In this document: piece by piece, positions 19,633-29,068 of the stretch
How the letters are laid out: the number at the start of each line of letters is the position of its first letter
Numbering within the stretch: position 1 is the stretch's first letter
Assembly (NCBI GenBank): GCA_002763895.1
Contig: NSLH01000018.1
Coordinates: forward strand, 1 to 50,387
DNA from: [Chlorobium] sp. 445
GTDB lineage: Bacteria > Bacteroidota > Chlorobiia > Chlorobiales > Thermochlorobacteraceae
DNA length: 50,387 nt
Direction: 5' to 3'
Made by a program: the position numbers and the translations under genes
Notes under the pieces: generated by a model
Told to the model about the DNA's origin: nothing
The model's database searches: none
Seen by the model: only the letters and a program-made list of their open reading frames with translations

Positions 19633-20828
19633 TCACTCACGTTCTTCAATCGGGACATACTTCTTGTCCATCGGTCCGACATATTCAGCAGTTGGACGAA
19701 TCAAGCGATTATTAGCGTATTGCTCTAAGATATGCGCAACCCAACCCGCTGTGCGCGCCACAGCAAAAACCGGCGTAAAGAGATCGATCGAAATCCCCAT
19801 CAAGTGATAGACCGACGCCGAGTAGAAATCCACGTTGGGATAAAGTCCTTTCTCTTGCAAGACAATTGCCTCGATACGGCGGCACATTTCATACCATTTC
19901 AAGTTACCTGTGCGATAGCCTAATAGCTCCGACATCTTGCGCAAGTGTGTTGCACGCGGATCTTCGGTTTTATAGACGCGATGCCCGAAGCCCATAATTT
20001 TTTTCTTCTCGGAAAGGAGTTTTCTGACATATCCTTCAGCACGGCTTGGATCGCCAATGTCAATTAGCATGCGCATTACCTGCTCGTTTGCTCCACCATG
20101 CAACGGTCCTTTAAGGGCACCAATTGCACCTGCAATTGCCGAATACATATCTGACAGCGTTGCTGCAATCACACGCGCCGTGAAGGTTGAAGCATTGAGT
20201 TCATGATCTGCATGCAAAATCAGGCAGATGTCAAAGAGCCGCGTCATTTCAGAATCCGGCAGTTTACCTGTGAGCATATAGAGGAAATTGGCTGCAAACG
20301 GCAAACTGGGGTCGGGTTGAATTAAATCTTTTTCGTTGCGAATGCGCTCATCAAATGCGACAATCGTTGCCACCTGCGACATGAGTTTGAAAGCGCGTTC
20401 AAAGTGCGCTTCCGTTGTCATACGCTCATCGTTGTCATAGAGCGCAAGTTCGGAGACCGCTGTGCGCAAGGCTTCCATAGGCGGTGCAGAAGTAGGAATG
20501 GTATAAAGATGCGCCACCACTTCACGTGGCAAGCGACGATGCTGTACTAGGCGTTTATTGAACTCATTGAGCTCGCGTCGATTCGGCAATTTGCCATACC
20601 ACAACAAATAAATCACTTCCTCAAATGTCGCATCCCCATTGACTAAATCGTGAACATCATAGCCACGATACACCAGACGTCCTTTTTTGCCGTCAATGAA
20701 GCAAATCTCAGAAGTCGCCGCTACAATATCTTCAAGTCCTGCCTTCTGCGGGACAATTTTTGTGCGCCCTCTTCCACCTTGACATCTGAATTTTTGGCAG
20801 AGCTGCCGTTGGTGAGAATTTCTGGCAT
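19633..20828 (-). CDS. gltA: Citrate synthase (one frameshift near the N-terminus)
   Basis: About 398 residues. Condenses acetyl-CoA with oxaloacetate. The uninterrupted frame begins at MYRGYDVHDLVNGDATFEEV, but adding one base to the T5 run 20757-20761 (coding A5) joins it to a true N-terminus, MPEILTNGSSAKNSDVKVEE, starting at ATG 20828. It then runs through VPQKAGLEDIVAATSEICFI and DGKKGRLVYRGYDV. A strong AAGGAGAGG ribosome-binding site lies six bases before that ATG, which settles the start. Catalytic features are present: CLILHADHELNASTFTARV, GALKGPLHGGANEQVM, MGFGHRVYKTEDPRA and DFYSASVYHLMGI. It is the short, dimer-type (Gram-positive/archaeal-like) form. It implies an oxidative or bifunctional TCA route. 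Confidence 0.93.
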
Positions 20829-21037
20829 AGTTACCTCTCCTTTCTTCAATTTTGAAAAACTACATTGCGCCAAAGCGCCATGAAAACTTTTCGAATATAA
20901 GAAATCTTTTGAGCAATCGTCCCAATACATTGTGTTTATCTCTGCAGCGCCTAGCGGAGGGTTATGCTCTCTCTGCATCTGTAGCCTGTATTGCCTCGTC
21001 ACGCTTAGAGGCACATGGCTGCACTCTTCTGCACTTC

Positions 21038-21346
21038 TTAGCCCGAAATCGTCTCTGCCTGCCAGCGTGACATACCGCCCAGCATATTAAAGACTTTCTC
21101 AAAGCCAAGTTGTGCCAGTATTCCGCTTGCACTGACGCTTCGAATCCCATGTTCACATAGCACCACAATATCTTGTTTTGCATCAAGCTCTTCGTAGCGT
21201 TGGTAAAGTTCGTCTAACGGGATATTGATAGCGGTGGGAATGCGCCGCGCAAAAAATTCCCTTGGCGTGCGCACATCTAAGAGCGTAAGTTGAGGATTGT
21301 TACGCAGTTTTGCTGCAACCTCTTCGGGCGAGAGATGAATGACCAT
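21038..21346 (-). CDS. Single-domain rhodanese
   Basis: 102 residues, a free-standing rhodanese domain. MVIHLSPEEVAAKL starts it, LTLLDVRTPREFFARRIPTA is the conserved first half, and VVLCEHGIRSVSASGILAQL holds the active-site Cys in a six-residue loop (CEHGIR), a sulfurtransferase-type size. The C-terminal LGGMSRWQAE closes the fold. Such small rhodaneses carry persulfide sulfur between thiosulfate or other donors and acceptors. It is divergent from the acyltransferase gene (77 bases apart) and 209 bases upstream of gltA in the same direction, with no clear operon link. Confidence 0.92.
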   Translation of the reverse strand: MVIHLSPEEVAAKLRNNPQLTLLDVRTPREFFARRIPTAINIPLDELYQRYEELDAKQDIVVLCEHGIRSVSASGILAQLGFEKVFNMLGGMSRWQAETISG

Positions 21347-21423
21347 GGTTCAGATGAAATAATGTAGTGAGTGAATATGTAAATTTGCCGCTCTCTAAAC
21401 CATGAAGTTTGCACAAAAATTCA

Positions 21424-22191
21424 ATGCTGACAGTTCGTCGCAGCGCGCTTTACACGTTTTGGTTTCGCCATTATTCACGCGCGCAGTTTCGCAAATACTT
21501 CGATAAAGTCCGTACCTTCGGCACAGAATTGCTGCAACACATCGAGCTTGAGACCCCCATCATCTTTTTTTGCAATCATGCTTACTGGTGGGATGGGTTT
21601 TGGACACAACTTTGCACTGAAGCCTACTTCAAGCAAAATCTTTACATCATCATTGAATACAAGCAACTTGTGCGCTACCAATTCTTTACGCGGCTTGGTG
21701 CATTCTCCATCGTGCGAGAAAACCCGCGCGAAGCCATGCAGACCATCACCTATGCCGTCGAAAAACTCACAGAGCCTTCAGATAAGCAAAACGCTTTGTG
21801 GATTTTCCCGCAGGGCATCATCGAGCACGTTGACAAGCGACCGATTGTCTTTTTCAATGGGGCATCAAAAATTGTAGAGCGCGTCTTGGATAAACTACCA
21901 GCGATTTATGTTTGCTCTATGGTCTCACGCATTGATTACCTTGAAGAACAAAAACCTGAACTTTTTCTTTCCTTCAAACCGCCGACACGCATTGTCAGAG
22001 AAACCTTTGCTGGCACAAAATCACTGACCGCTGCGATGCAATCTGAAACCGAAGCTCATCTTGATGAACTCAAAGCACGCATTTTGGCACGCAATTTTAG
22101 CAACTCGAGAATTTTGGTCGAAGGGGCAATGTCCATCAATCGCCGTTGGGATAGATTTAGAGAGTGGCTTGGACTACAAAAAAGTAGCTGA
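21424..22191 (+). CDS. 1-acyl-glycerol-3-phosphate-type acyltransferase (PlsC family)
   Basis: About 255 residues from ATG 21424; a TTG at 21409 would add five residues. The LPLAT signature is clear: the catalytic HX4D block in FFCNHAYWWDGFWTQL, the acyl-acceptor block LGAFSIVRENPREAMQTI and the WIFPQGI block (equivalent to FPEGT). It is shorter than many PlsC proteins, ends in a basic amphipathic tail (NRRWDRFREWLGL) and lacks strong membrane helices, so it probably sits at the inner membrane surface. The acceptor is unknown: lysophosphatidate, a lipid A precursor or, in this group, a carotenoid glycoside are all possible. Confidence 0.86.
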   Translation: MLTVRRSALYTFWFRHYSRAQFRKYFDKVRTFGTELLQHIELETPIIFFCNHAYWWDGFWTQLCTEAYFKQNLYIIIEYKQLVRYQFFTRLGAFSIVRENPREAMQTITYAVEKLTEPSDKQNALWIFPQGIIEHVDKRPIVFFNGASKIVERVLDKLPAIYVCSMVSRIDYLEEQKPELFLSFKPPTRIVRETFAGTKSLTAAMQSETEAHLDELKARILARNFSNSRILVEGAMSINRRWDRFREWLGLQKSS

Positions 22192-22244
22192 TGCTTCCTG
22201 CATCAGCCAGCAATCAACTTCTCTCCAACCCAGCTACATTCGAG

Positions 22245-22658
22245 TTATCTACAGCCCCTTCGCATAGCATATCCTAGTTCTCTGAGTTCTTTGTACATGT
22301 AGCGATTTTCCTGACGCACCTTTTGTCGGTCAACACCTGCGGCGCAGCTGGCGATGTTGTATTTCATTTTAGCCTCACGCCATGCTTTTAGCGCTGCTTC
22401 AATTGCGTCTTTGTTATCAGCCTTGATAGCACTGTGCAGGTTTTGACGAGCTTGTTGCATCTCACGCTGTGCATCGTGCAGATTAGCTTTCGTACCATAC
22501 AGCTCACGCAGTTTTTCACGGCGCTCTTGTATTTGCTCTCGCAAGTCTTGCATTTCTTTAAGAATCTTCTCAGCGTCTTGTGCGCGTGCACCTTGCACCG
22601 CTGCACCAAACATCAAGGCTACCAAAACCAAAGAGAGAATTGTCGCTTTCATTGTCAT
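22245..22658 (-). CDS. Small exported coiled-coil protein
   Basis: 137 residues with a signal peptide (MTMKATILSLVLVALMFGAA to ARAQ) followed by a charged coiled coil: AEKILKEMQDLREQIQERRE and DAQREMQQARQNLHSAIKAD. Two Cys residues (IASCAAGVD and the penultimate Cys) may form a disulfide. The size and helix-rich make-up recall Spy/CpxP-like periplasmic proteins, but no LTxxQ motif is seen, so this is only a likeness. It converges on the acyltransferase gene across 53 bases. Confidence 0.65.
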   Translation of the reverse strand: MTMKATILSLVLVALMFGAAVQGARAQDAEKILKEMQDLREQIQERREKLRELYGTKANLHDAQREMQQARQNLHSAIKADNKDAIEAALKAWREAKMKYNIASCAAGVDRQKVRQENRYMYKELRELGYAMRRGCR

Positions 22659-22860
22659 ACAAGTTTAAGTTGAAGATGACGATGTTAATTGTTACTACTA
22701 CGGCTCACTTGTAAGACAAGCGTGCACAAAGGCAGGTTTAAACACCAGAGTTAGTCCAGCACTTTTTGCACTGCGCACACATGCGGCACTTCACATCAGA
22801 ATGTGCATAGCGCAACAGTTTATCTTTCTACCTATATTGCGTTAATTTGTATCTAGCTTT

Positions 22861-22890
22861 GTCTAACATCATTGCGTCTAACATCATTGC
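22861..22890. repeat. 15-base tandem duplication upstream of the hydroxylase genes
   Basis: GTCTAACATCATTGC occurs twice head-to-tail (22861-22875 and 22876-22890), 30-59 bases before the start of the 2Fe-2S subunit gene. It lies where a promoter would be, so copy number could change spacing. No further copies were seen. Confidence 0.8.
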
Positions 22891-22919
22891 ACGTTGCGCC
22901 TTGAACTAATCAAACCTGA

Positions 22920-23399
22920 ATGATGAAGTCTTTTACGCTAAGTATCAACCGTACCTCCTACACACTTACGCTGAATCCAGATATGCCACTGCTTTGGGTT
23001 CTGCGCGATGTTTTAGGCATGACTGGCACAAAGTTTGGCTGTGGCAAAGGCTACTGTGGGGCTTGCACGGTGCTTATTGATGGTGAGGCAGCAAAATCGT
23101 GCTCACGCCCTGTTTCAATGGTTGCAGGAAAATCTATTACCACGATTGAGGGACTCTCGCCTGATGGCACTCACGCTTTGCAGCAAGCCTGGATTTTGGA
23201 AGATGTGCCACAATGCGGCTATTGCCAACCTGGACAAATTATGGCTGCTGCAGGTCTCTTGAACGAAAAGAAAAATCCTACTGATGCCGATATTGATGAA
23301 GCCATGAGTGGCATATTATGTCGCTGTGGGGCTTATCAACGCATTCGTGCCGCAATTCATCGCGCTGCAAAATTGCAAGATCATGGAGGACTTAAATGA
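22920..23399 (+). CDS. 2Fe-2S small subunit of a molybdenum hydroxylase (IorA-like)
   Basis: 159 residues. Plant-ferredoxin-type cluster loop [19 protein letters not shown] with a fourth Cys in KSCSRP, and the second helical-domain cluster in [13 protein letters not shown] plus [10 protein letters not shown]. This is the standard xanthine-oxidase-family small subunit, closest in form to the alpha subunit of isoquinoline 1-oxidoreductase. It passes electrons from the Moco site in the large subunit to an acceptor, probably a membrane cytochrome or quinone. Its stop overlaps the start of the large-subunit gene by four bases (ATGA), so the two are coupled. No FAD subunit follows, as is usual for this two-subunit subgroup. 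Confidence 0.93.
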   Translation: MMKSFTLSINRTSYTLTLNPDMPLLWVLRDVLGMTGTKFGCGKGYCGACTVLIDGEAAKSCSRPVSMVAGKSITTIEGLSPDGTHALQQAWILEDVPQCGYCQPGQIMAAAGLLNEKKNPTDADIDEAMSGILCRCGAYQRIRAAIHRAAKLQDHGGLK

Positions 23400-25561
23400 G
23401 CAAAGTTCATCAAACGCCTGATACGATCTCATTTGATACGTGCTCGAGTGTTTCTCGACGTGACTTTCTGAAAATTCTCTCTCTTGCTGGCACAGGCTTT
23501 GCACTTGGGTTTTACTTACAGTCTGACGACAAGCATCAACTCTTTGCATCACACTTACCTGCTGCTACATTTGAACCCAATGCATGGCTGCGCATTGAAA
23601 CTGATGGGAGTATTGTTGTTACACTTGGCAAAGTTGAAATGGGACAAGGTGTGCATACCGCTTTGCCCATGATTTTAGCTGAAGAACTCGATGCCGACTG
23701 GAAAAAAGTCCGTGCCGAGCAAGGTGATGCGCATGAAAAATACGGACGCATGGCGACGGGCGGCAGTGCCAGTGTGCGCACCAATTGGGAGATACTTCGC
23801 AAGGCAGGTGCCGCTGCACGCCAAATGCTGCTTTCAGCAGCCGCCAAAGCATGGGGTGTGCCTGAAAAAGAGTGCCGCACTGAAAATGGTTTTGTTTTGC
23901 ATGTCAGTGGCAAGCAGATGAGTTACGGTGAACTTGCACCGCTTGCGGCTAAGCTCCCTGTGCCACAACATCCACCTTTGAAAGATCCGCAGCATTTCAA
24001 ACTTATCGGCAAGCCTACACTGCGCCTCGATACCCTTGATAAGGTTACCGGTCGTGCCACATTTGGCATTGATGTAAGGGTGCCGAATATGTTCGTTGCT
24101 GTTGTGGAGCGGTGTCCTGTGTTTGGTGGCAGAGTAAAAAGTGTGGACGACAGAGCTGCAAGAAAATCAGCGGGCATCAAGCATGTGCTTCAAATTAAGT
24201 CGGGTGTGGCGGTCGTAGCTGATGGATATTGGAATGCCATGCAGGCACGAGAGAAACTTAAAATCAAGTGGGATGAAGGCGAGTTTGCAAAGCAAAGCAG
24301 CGAGCAAATCCGCAAGTTGCGTATCTTGCTTGCTCAAAGCAAAGGCGCGGTAGCAAAATCAATTGGCAATGCTGAAAGTGTGATTGCGCAAGCTCAAAAG
24401 AAATTGCTCAATGTGATCTATGAAGTTCCGTACTTAGCTCATGCACCAATGGAACCACCTGCCGCAGTTGCAAGTGTCGAGCCTGACAGGTGTGAAATCT
24501 GGGCACCCACGCAAGTGCCAGAGCGAGTGCAAAGTCTTGCTGCCGATATTACAGGCTTGCCAAAAGACAAAGTTATTGTGCATACTACCTTTTTAGGCGG
24601 CGGGTTTGGGCGCAAACTTTATCCTGATTATGTCAGCGACGCAATCGAGATTTCAAAAGCCATTAAGGCACCTGTGAAAGTCATCTGGTCGCGTGAAGAT
24701 GACATTCAGCACGATCTGTATCGTCCTTCTACTTACAATCTCTTCAGCGCGGCACTCGATGCGCAAGGCAACATCGCTGCTTGGACGCATAAAATTGTGG
24801 GAGATGCCTTGAATGCTTCGCACCCTAAAGACACCGTTGAGGGTGCCGCTGTTGAAGGTGCACAAAATGTGCCTTACCGAATTCCAAATTTTCATGTTGA
24901 ATGGGTGATGCATAATCCGGGTGTGCCGACTGGCGCATGGCGTTCTGTTGGCAGTTCACAAAATGCCTTTGTTACCGAGTGTTTTATCGATGAATTAGCA
25001 CATTTAGCTGGCAAAGATGCGTTTGAATTTCGGCGGGATTTGCTGACAAACAAGCGTCTTAAAGCTGCGCTGGAACTTGCCGCTGAAAAAGCAGGCTGGG
25101 GCACACCATTGCCCGCTGGCATTTATCGTGGCATCGCATGCCACGAGTCGTTCCGAAGTGACGTGGCAGAAGTTGCAGAAGTCTCCGTCGATAAACAAAC
25201 AGGTGAAGTAAAAGTACATCGTGTTGTAGTAGCGATTGACTGCGGCATTGTTGTCAATCCGCTCTCGGCTGCCGCGCAGATGGAAGGTGGCGTTATAGAT
25301 GGACTTTCATGTGTTTTCAAACGTGCCATTACCATTAAAGACGGACGTGTTGAGCAATCGAATTTTGGGGATTATGATTCGCTGCGTATCCATGAAGCGC
25401 CCAAAGTAGAAGTTTATTTTGTACCTAGCACTGAAGCACCAACTGGCACAGGTGAGCCCGGCTTGCCACCTGCTATTCCTGCAGTCTGCAACGCTATTTT
25501 TGCTGCCACTGGCAAGCGCATTCGCAAACTGCCGATTTCACCAGATGATCTAAAAGCCTAA
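23396..25561 (+). CDS. Molybdopterin-binding large subunit of an IorB-like hydroxylase
   Basis: 721 residues. The N-terminus carries a twin-arginine signal with [20 protein letters not shown], so the folded heterodimer is exported through Tat, the small subunit presumably riding along. The aldehyde-oxidase/xanthine-dehydrogenase Moco domains follow: [74 protein letters not shown] and the catalytic glutamate loop [20 protein letters not shown]. The organisation matches isoquinoline 1-oxidoreductase beta and periplasmic aldehyde oxidoreductases; the substrate (N-heterocycle or aldehyde) cannot be told. It needs Moco, linking it to moaC/mobA at 6644-7754. Confidence 0.92.
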   Translation: MSKVHQTPDTISFDTCSSVSRRDFLKILSLAGTGFALGFYLQSDDKHQLFASHLPAATFEPNAWLRIETDGSIVVTLGKVEMGQGVHTALPMILAEELDADWKKVRAEQGDAHEKYGRMATGGSASVRTNWEILRKAGAAARQMLLSAAAKAWGVPEKECRTENGFVLHVSGKQMSYGELAPLAAKLPVPQHPPLKDPQHFKLIGKPTLRLDTLDKVTGRATFGIDVRVPNMFVAVVERCPVFGGRVKSVDDRAARKSAGIKHVLQIKSGVAVVADGYWNAMQAREKLKIKWDEGEFAKQSSEQIRKLRILLAQSKGAVAKSIGNAESVIAQAQKKLLNVIYEVPYLAHAPMEPPAAVASVEPDRCEIWAPTQVPERVQSLAADITGLPKDKVIVHTTFLGGGFGRKLYPDYVSDAIEISKAIKAPVKVIWSREDDIQHDLYRPSTYNLFSAALDAQGNIAAWTHKIVGDALNASHPKDTVEGAAVEGAQNVPYRIPNFHVEWVMHNPGVPTGAWRSVGSSQNAFVTECFIDELAHLAGKDAFEFRRDLLTNKRLKAALELAAEKAGWGTPLPAGIYRGIACHESFRSDVAEVAEVSVDKQTGEVKVHRVVVAIDCGIVVNPLSAAAQMEGGVIDGLSCVFKRAITIKDGRVEQSNFGDYDSLRIHEAPKVEVYFVPSTEAPTGTGEPGLPPAIPAVCNAIFAATGKRIRKLPISPDDLKA

Positions 25562-25686
25562 CATTCTGCTTGGTTTGTAGTGTGTTTCCCAAAATCGAGG
25601 CGCAATTTTTTGTGCACGCTTTGCTGCACAACCCATATCGTTTTTGATAAGGTTTGCATTCTTTTAAGGCTTTCTAAACTGCAACG

Positions 25687-27366
25687 ATGCAAAACGAGAT
25701 TTGGCTTTTACTTCTCTTAGGATTTTGCCTCATACTCACACTTACAGGCATCTGGCTTTATCATCGTGCTCAAACCGCACTAAGAGAACACGAAAAGATA
25801 CAGTGGTGGCTACAGGAGCAAGTGGAGCGAACCGTACACAACGAACAATTGCTCTCACATTTACCCTTCTTTCTTGTTGTGCATACCGATACAGAGATTT
25901 GTTTTTGCAATGACGCAGCATTAGGCTTCTTCGGCAAAAGCAGTTTCTCGCAAGTTGTCGGTAAACCGCTTTCCTCGTTTGCAATTCCATCAGATCAACC
26001 TTTGTTAGATGAGTTTATCAAGTCTGCGCTCAAACAGACGCAAGAGACAACTTTGCCTAAAAAAATTTTCTGTTTCCAAACGCCGTCAGGCAGTGCTCGT
26101 TTGCAGTTACTTGTCAGCGTTGTCATGAGCAAGCAGCCAATACTTATCATTGCCGCTGACATTGTTAAGCCAGCCATCTCTTCTGCCGAGCAGAATAGTA
26201 TGCTCTACGAGCTTTGGGAGCCTCATCAAAAATTAGAAGCCGCATGTGCACTTGTCAGCGGTATTGCCTACGAGTTCAATCTTATCTTCAATGATTTAGA
26301 TCTGCTGATGCGCAACGCCAAAACGCACCTCAGTAACAGCGAGGCGCTTCAACAAGCACTTTTAGCTATTGAAACCAAAATTCAAAATGGACTTGCAACC
26401 GTAAAGTGGATTTCTAACCTTGTCAATGCAGCAGATGTGCCATTTTCCAAACTTTCGCTCTGGTCTATTGTTGAAAATGCACATTGCCTTTTGAGCTCCA
26501 CACTCTCAAGCTACTTTTCGCTCAAACTCACACACGACACGAAGTGCGATGAAATCTATGGCAGCGAAACTCTGCTTCAACAACTGATTCTTAATCTTAC
26601 TACCGCTGTTCAAGGTATTCTTCCGGCTTGCAACAAGGTTGCCCTTGAAGTCTGCGAACCGCTCTCTCTTCCAATATCCTCATTTTTTGGGCTGCAGAAC
26701 CCCTCACAGTATGTTGCGCTTATTATCGGTGATGCCGCCGGTTCATCAGGTGCTCCTGTCGTTATGATTGATCCAGCACAGTTTGCTAAAGAGCATGGTC
26801 AAAGTTTTGGACTGAGCTTGCTGATTGCACTCAACATCGTCAAGATGCACCATGGCTTTATGGGTGCGCAATATGAACCTCGACGCAGGCTTCGCTTCAT
26901 CATGCTTTTTCCGTTAGTAGACTTGACCAGCACAACGCTTGAAGTTAAGCAGACTTCAGTCTCTCTCTCACCTCCTTTCAGGCGACTTTCACCCGAGCAC
27001 CGCAACACAATTTTGATTGTCGATGATGAACAGTATTTGTGCGAGATTATGAGTCGCGCCCTCCATTCGGCGGGCTATACGCCGCTTACCTTCACCAACA
27101 GCCATGATGCCCTCAAGACCATCCTAACCATGCGTGATGAAATTGACCTTTGCATTTTTGATTTGACTTTACCTGAAATAAATGGCGAAGAGCTTTCTTA
27201 CTTTGTGCATAAAGAAATACCGAATCTGCCTATTATCATTGCTTCAGGCAGCATTGAACCTGCCTATCAGCATCGGTTGGAACGCAGTGGTGTTACCGCC
27301 TTTATTACGAAGCCGTTCTCGCTCAAAACTCTACTTCAGACAGTCGCATCAGCTATGGCAAATTGA
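25687..27366 (+). CDS. Degenerate hybrid histidine kinase with intact receiver domain
   Basis: 559 residues. One N-terminal membrane helix (about 5-25), a short coil, a PAS-like domain (about 50-160), a histidine-kinase-like region (180-410) and a receiver (440-559). In the dimerisation helix the usual AHDFN reads AYEFN, so the phospho-acceptor is Tyr 195. The N-box is LNLTTAVQG, with the second Asn replaced by Ala 307, and the G1 box is eroded (GDAAGSSGA). The receiver keeps Asp 446/447, acceptor Asp 492 in FDLTLPEING and Lys 542. It therefore probably cannot autophosphorylate but may receive phosphate from a partner kinase. It sits 125 bases after the hydroxylase genes. The output is unknown, as no DNA-binding domain follows. 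Confidence 0.85.
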   Translation: MQNEIWLLLLLGFCLILTLTGIWLYHRAQTALREHEKIQWWLQEQVERTVHNEQLLSHLPFFLVVHTDTEICFCNDAALGFFGKSSFSQVVGKPLSSFAIPSDQPLLDEFIKSALKQTQETTLPKKIFCFQTPSGSARLQLLVSVVMSKQPILIIAADIVKPAISSAEQNSMLYELWEPHQKLEAACALVSGIAYEFNLIFNDLDLLMRNAKTHLSNSEALQQALLAIETKIQNGLATVKWISNLVNAADVPFSKLSLWSIVENAHCLLSSTLSSYFSLKLTHDTKCDEIYGSETLLQQLILNLTTAVQGILPACNKVALEVCEPLSLPISSFFGLQNPSQYVALIIGDAAGSSGAPVVMIDPAQFAKEHGQSFGLSLLIALNIVKMHHGFMGAQYEPRRRLRFIMLFPLVDLTSTTLEVKQTSVSLSPPFRRLSPEHRNTILIVDDEQYLCEIMSRALHSAGYTPLTFTNSHDALKTILTMRDEIDLCIFDLTLPEINGEELSYFVHKEIPNLPIIIASGSIEPAYQHRLERSGVTAFITKPFSLKTLLQTVASAMAN

Positions 27367-27422
27367 TGCTACAAAGGCAAAAAAAGTTGTAAATTTGTAA
27401 ATATTTGTTACAAAAAATTTTT

Positions 27423-27804
27423 ATGTCTGATACCTCATCATCAGAAAAAGACACCTCTGCTCCGAGACGCTCCAAGTGGCTTTGGGGACTTTTGGGGCTT
27501 GCTTCCGTAGCAGCAATTAGCCTGGTTGTCTCACGGTCGGCGACCTCCAAATCTTCCAAAGTCTCTCGCCCGCTGAGCGATTTACAACTGATCAACCGCA
27601 TTGATGCTGCACTCTCACAGGCTGGCATTAGCGGCGTCGAAGTCTACCTGCGCCAGCAAAAAAGTCGTGCTTATTGCTTTGCCCGATTGCCGTGAAGAAC
27701 TTCAGCGTGCGGTCGATGTTGTGCAGCACATTGAGGGTGTTCAACTCATTGATGCACTCATTCGTGATACCACGATATTTTCTGATTCTGCGGCAAAGTC
27801 ATAA
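27423..27804 (+). CDS. Membrane-anchored BON-domain-like protein (one frameshift)
   Basis: About 126 residues after repair. Start ATG 27423, a Ser/Lys-rich cytoplasmic head, one membrane helix (WLWGLLGLASVAAISLVVSR) and then a BON-like module: LQLINRIDAALSQAGISGVE through VVLIALPDCREELQRAVDVV to IEGVQLIDALI. The reading frame breaks at the A6 run 27658-27663; removing one A joins VYLRQQK to VVLIALPDCREEL. The pieces are otherwise too short and lack starts, which favours a single gene. BON domains bind membranes or lipids. The stop lies two bases before the ATG of the ATP-grasp gene, so the two are probably co-translated. Confidence 0.7.
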
Positions 27805-27806
27805 TT

Positions 27807-28859
27807 ATGCGCGTCGCTCTACTCTATAATCAGAAACCCGACTCTCTTTCCGCCGCGAGTCGATACGCATGTGATGAATTTGCTGAGTGGGATAATGCTG
27901 AAACGATTGCGGCTGTCGCTGACGCCCTGCGCACCCATCCGCTTGTCTCAGACATTGTCTTGATTGACTGCCATCCCAATCGCATTCTTGCTGTTGTCGA
28001 GACCTTACAACACTCTAAGCCCGACATTTGCTTTAACATTGTCGAAGGTATTGGCTTACCGAGTCGTGAGGCACAGATTCCGGCACTGCTCGACCTGATG
28101 GGGATTCCCTACACAGGCTCCGACCCCCTGACACTTTGCCTTACACTCGATAAAGCCCGCACAAAAGAAATCTTGACCTATCACAACATTCCTACGCCAG
28201 CCTTTTGGCTCGTTTCTTCTTTCAGTGAGATTGCTACATTTGCAGCACGTGCTCACACCTATCCTCTCATCGTCAAGCCTCTGCATGAAGGCTCAAGCAA
28301 AGGCGTCTTCGAGCGCTCCGTTGTTACGACACCCGAAGAACTCTCTGCTCAACTGCATGAAGTGCTCACGGTCTATAAGCAACCTGCACTCGTTGAGGCA
28401 TTTCTTTCTGGACGAGAGTTCACCGTAGGCTTGCTTGGCAATGGCGAGTGCGTTGAGGTTTTACCCATCGTTGAAATCACCTTTGAGCATCTGCCCGCTA
28501 GCTCACGCAAGATTTATTCTTATGAAGCAAAGTGGCTATGGGACGACCCCAGTCATCCTGTCGATGTGTTTCGCTGTCCAGCACCCCTCACGCATGAACT
28601 TGCCGAGCAAATCTCTGCGCTTTGCAAACGCGCTTATGCTGCGCTGCGCTGCCGTGATTGGGCACGCATTGATGTTCGCCTCGATGCGCACGGTACCCCG
28701 CACATTATTGAAATCAATCCACTACCCGGTATCTTACCTAATCCTGATGAACACTCTTGCTTGCCAATGGCAGCGCGACAAGCTGGACTATCATACGCCC
28801 AACTCATTCAGCGCGTTTTGGATGAGGCGGTCAAACGCTGTGCGCCCCGTCAACTCTGA
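27807..28859 (+). CDS. ATP-grasp ligase related to D-Ala-D-Ala ligase
   Basis: 350 residues. Ddl-like architecture: PDICFNIVEGIGLPSREAQI, LDLMGIPYTGSDPLTLCLTL, then DKARTKEIL, the nucleotide block YPLIVKPLHEGSSKGVFERS, and the metal-binding end DVRLDAHGTPHIIEINPLPG. Compared with true Ddl the last loop reads EINPLPGILPN rather than NTMPGFT, so it may join other amino acids or D-Ala to another acceptor. A standard Ddl is encoded at 1247-2341, making this the second family member in the window. It is two bases downstream of the BON-like gene. Annotation as D-Ala-D-Ala ligase would be by homology only. Confidence 0.85.
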   Translation: MRVALLYNQKPDSLSAASRYACDEFAEWDNAETIAAVADALRTHPLVSDIVLIDCHPNRILAVVETLQHSKPDICFNIVEGIGLPSREAQIPALLDLMGIPYTGSDPLTLCLTLDKARTKEILTYHNIPTPAFWLVSSFSEIATFAARAHTYPLIVKPLHEGSSKGVFERSVVTTPEELSAQLHEVLTVYKQPALVEAFLSGREFTVGLLGNGECVEVLPIVEITFEHLPASSRKIYSYEAKWLWDDPSHPVDVFRCPAPLTHELAEQISALCKRAYAALRCRDWARIDVRLDAHGTPHIIEINPLPGILPNPDEHSCLPMAARQAGLSYAQLIQRVLDEAVKRCAPRQL

Positions 28860-29068
28860 AATTGCAAACTCCCGATTTTGTCGTAAATTTTTAGTTACAA
28901 TCTGAAATATGTGGGAAGTAGGACAGGAATACAGAGCAAAGTAAGCAGACAAGACGAATAATTTGAGCCGTTTATTGATACAATGTCTGAAACGCGCTGG
29001 CTCCTTTTTACTTCTGCAGTTTCAGGTAATTAGGGATACATTCAGCAAGGCAAAACGTTATCACATTT

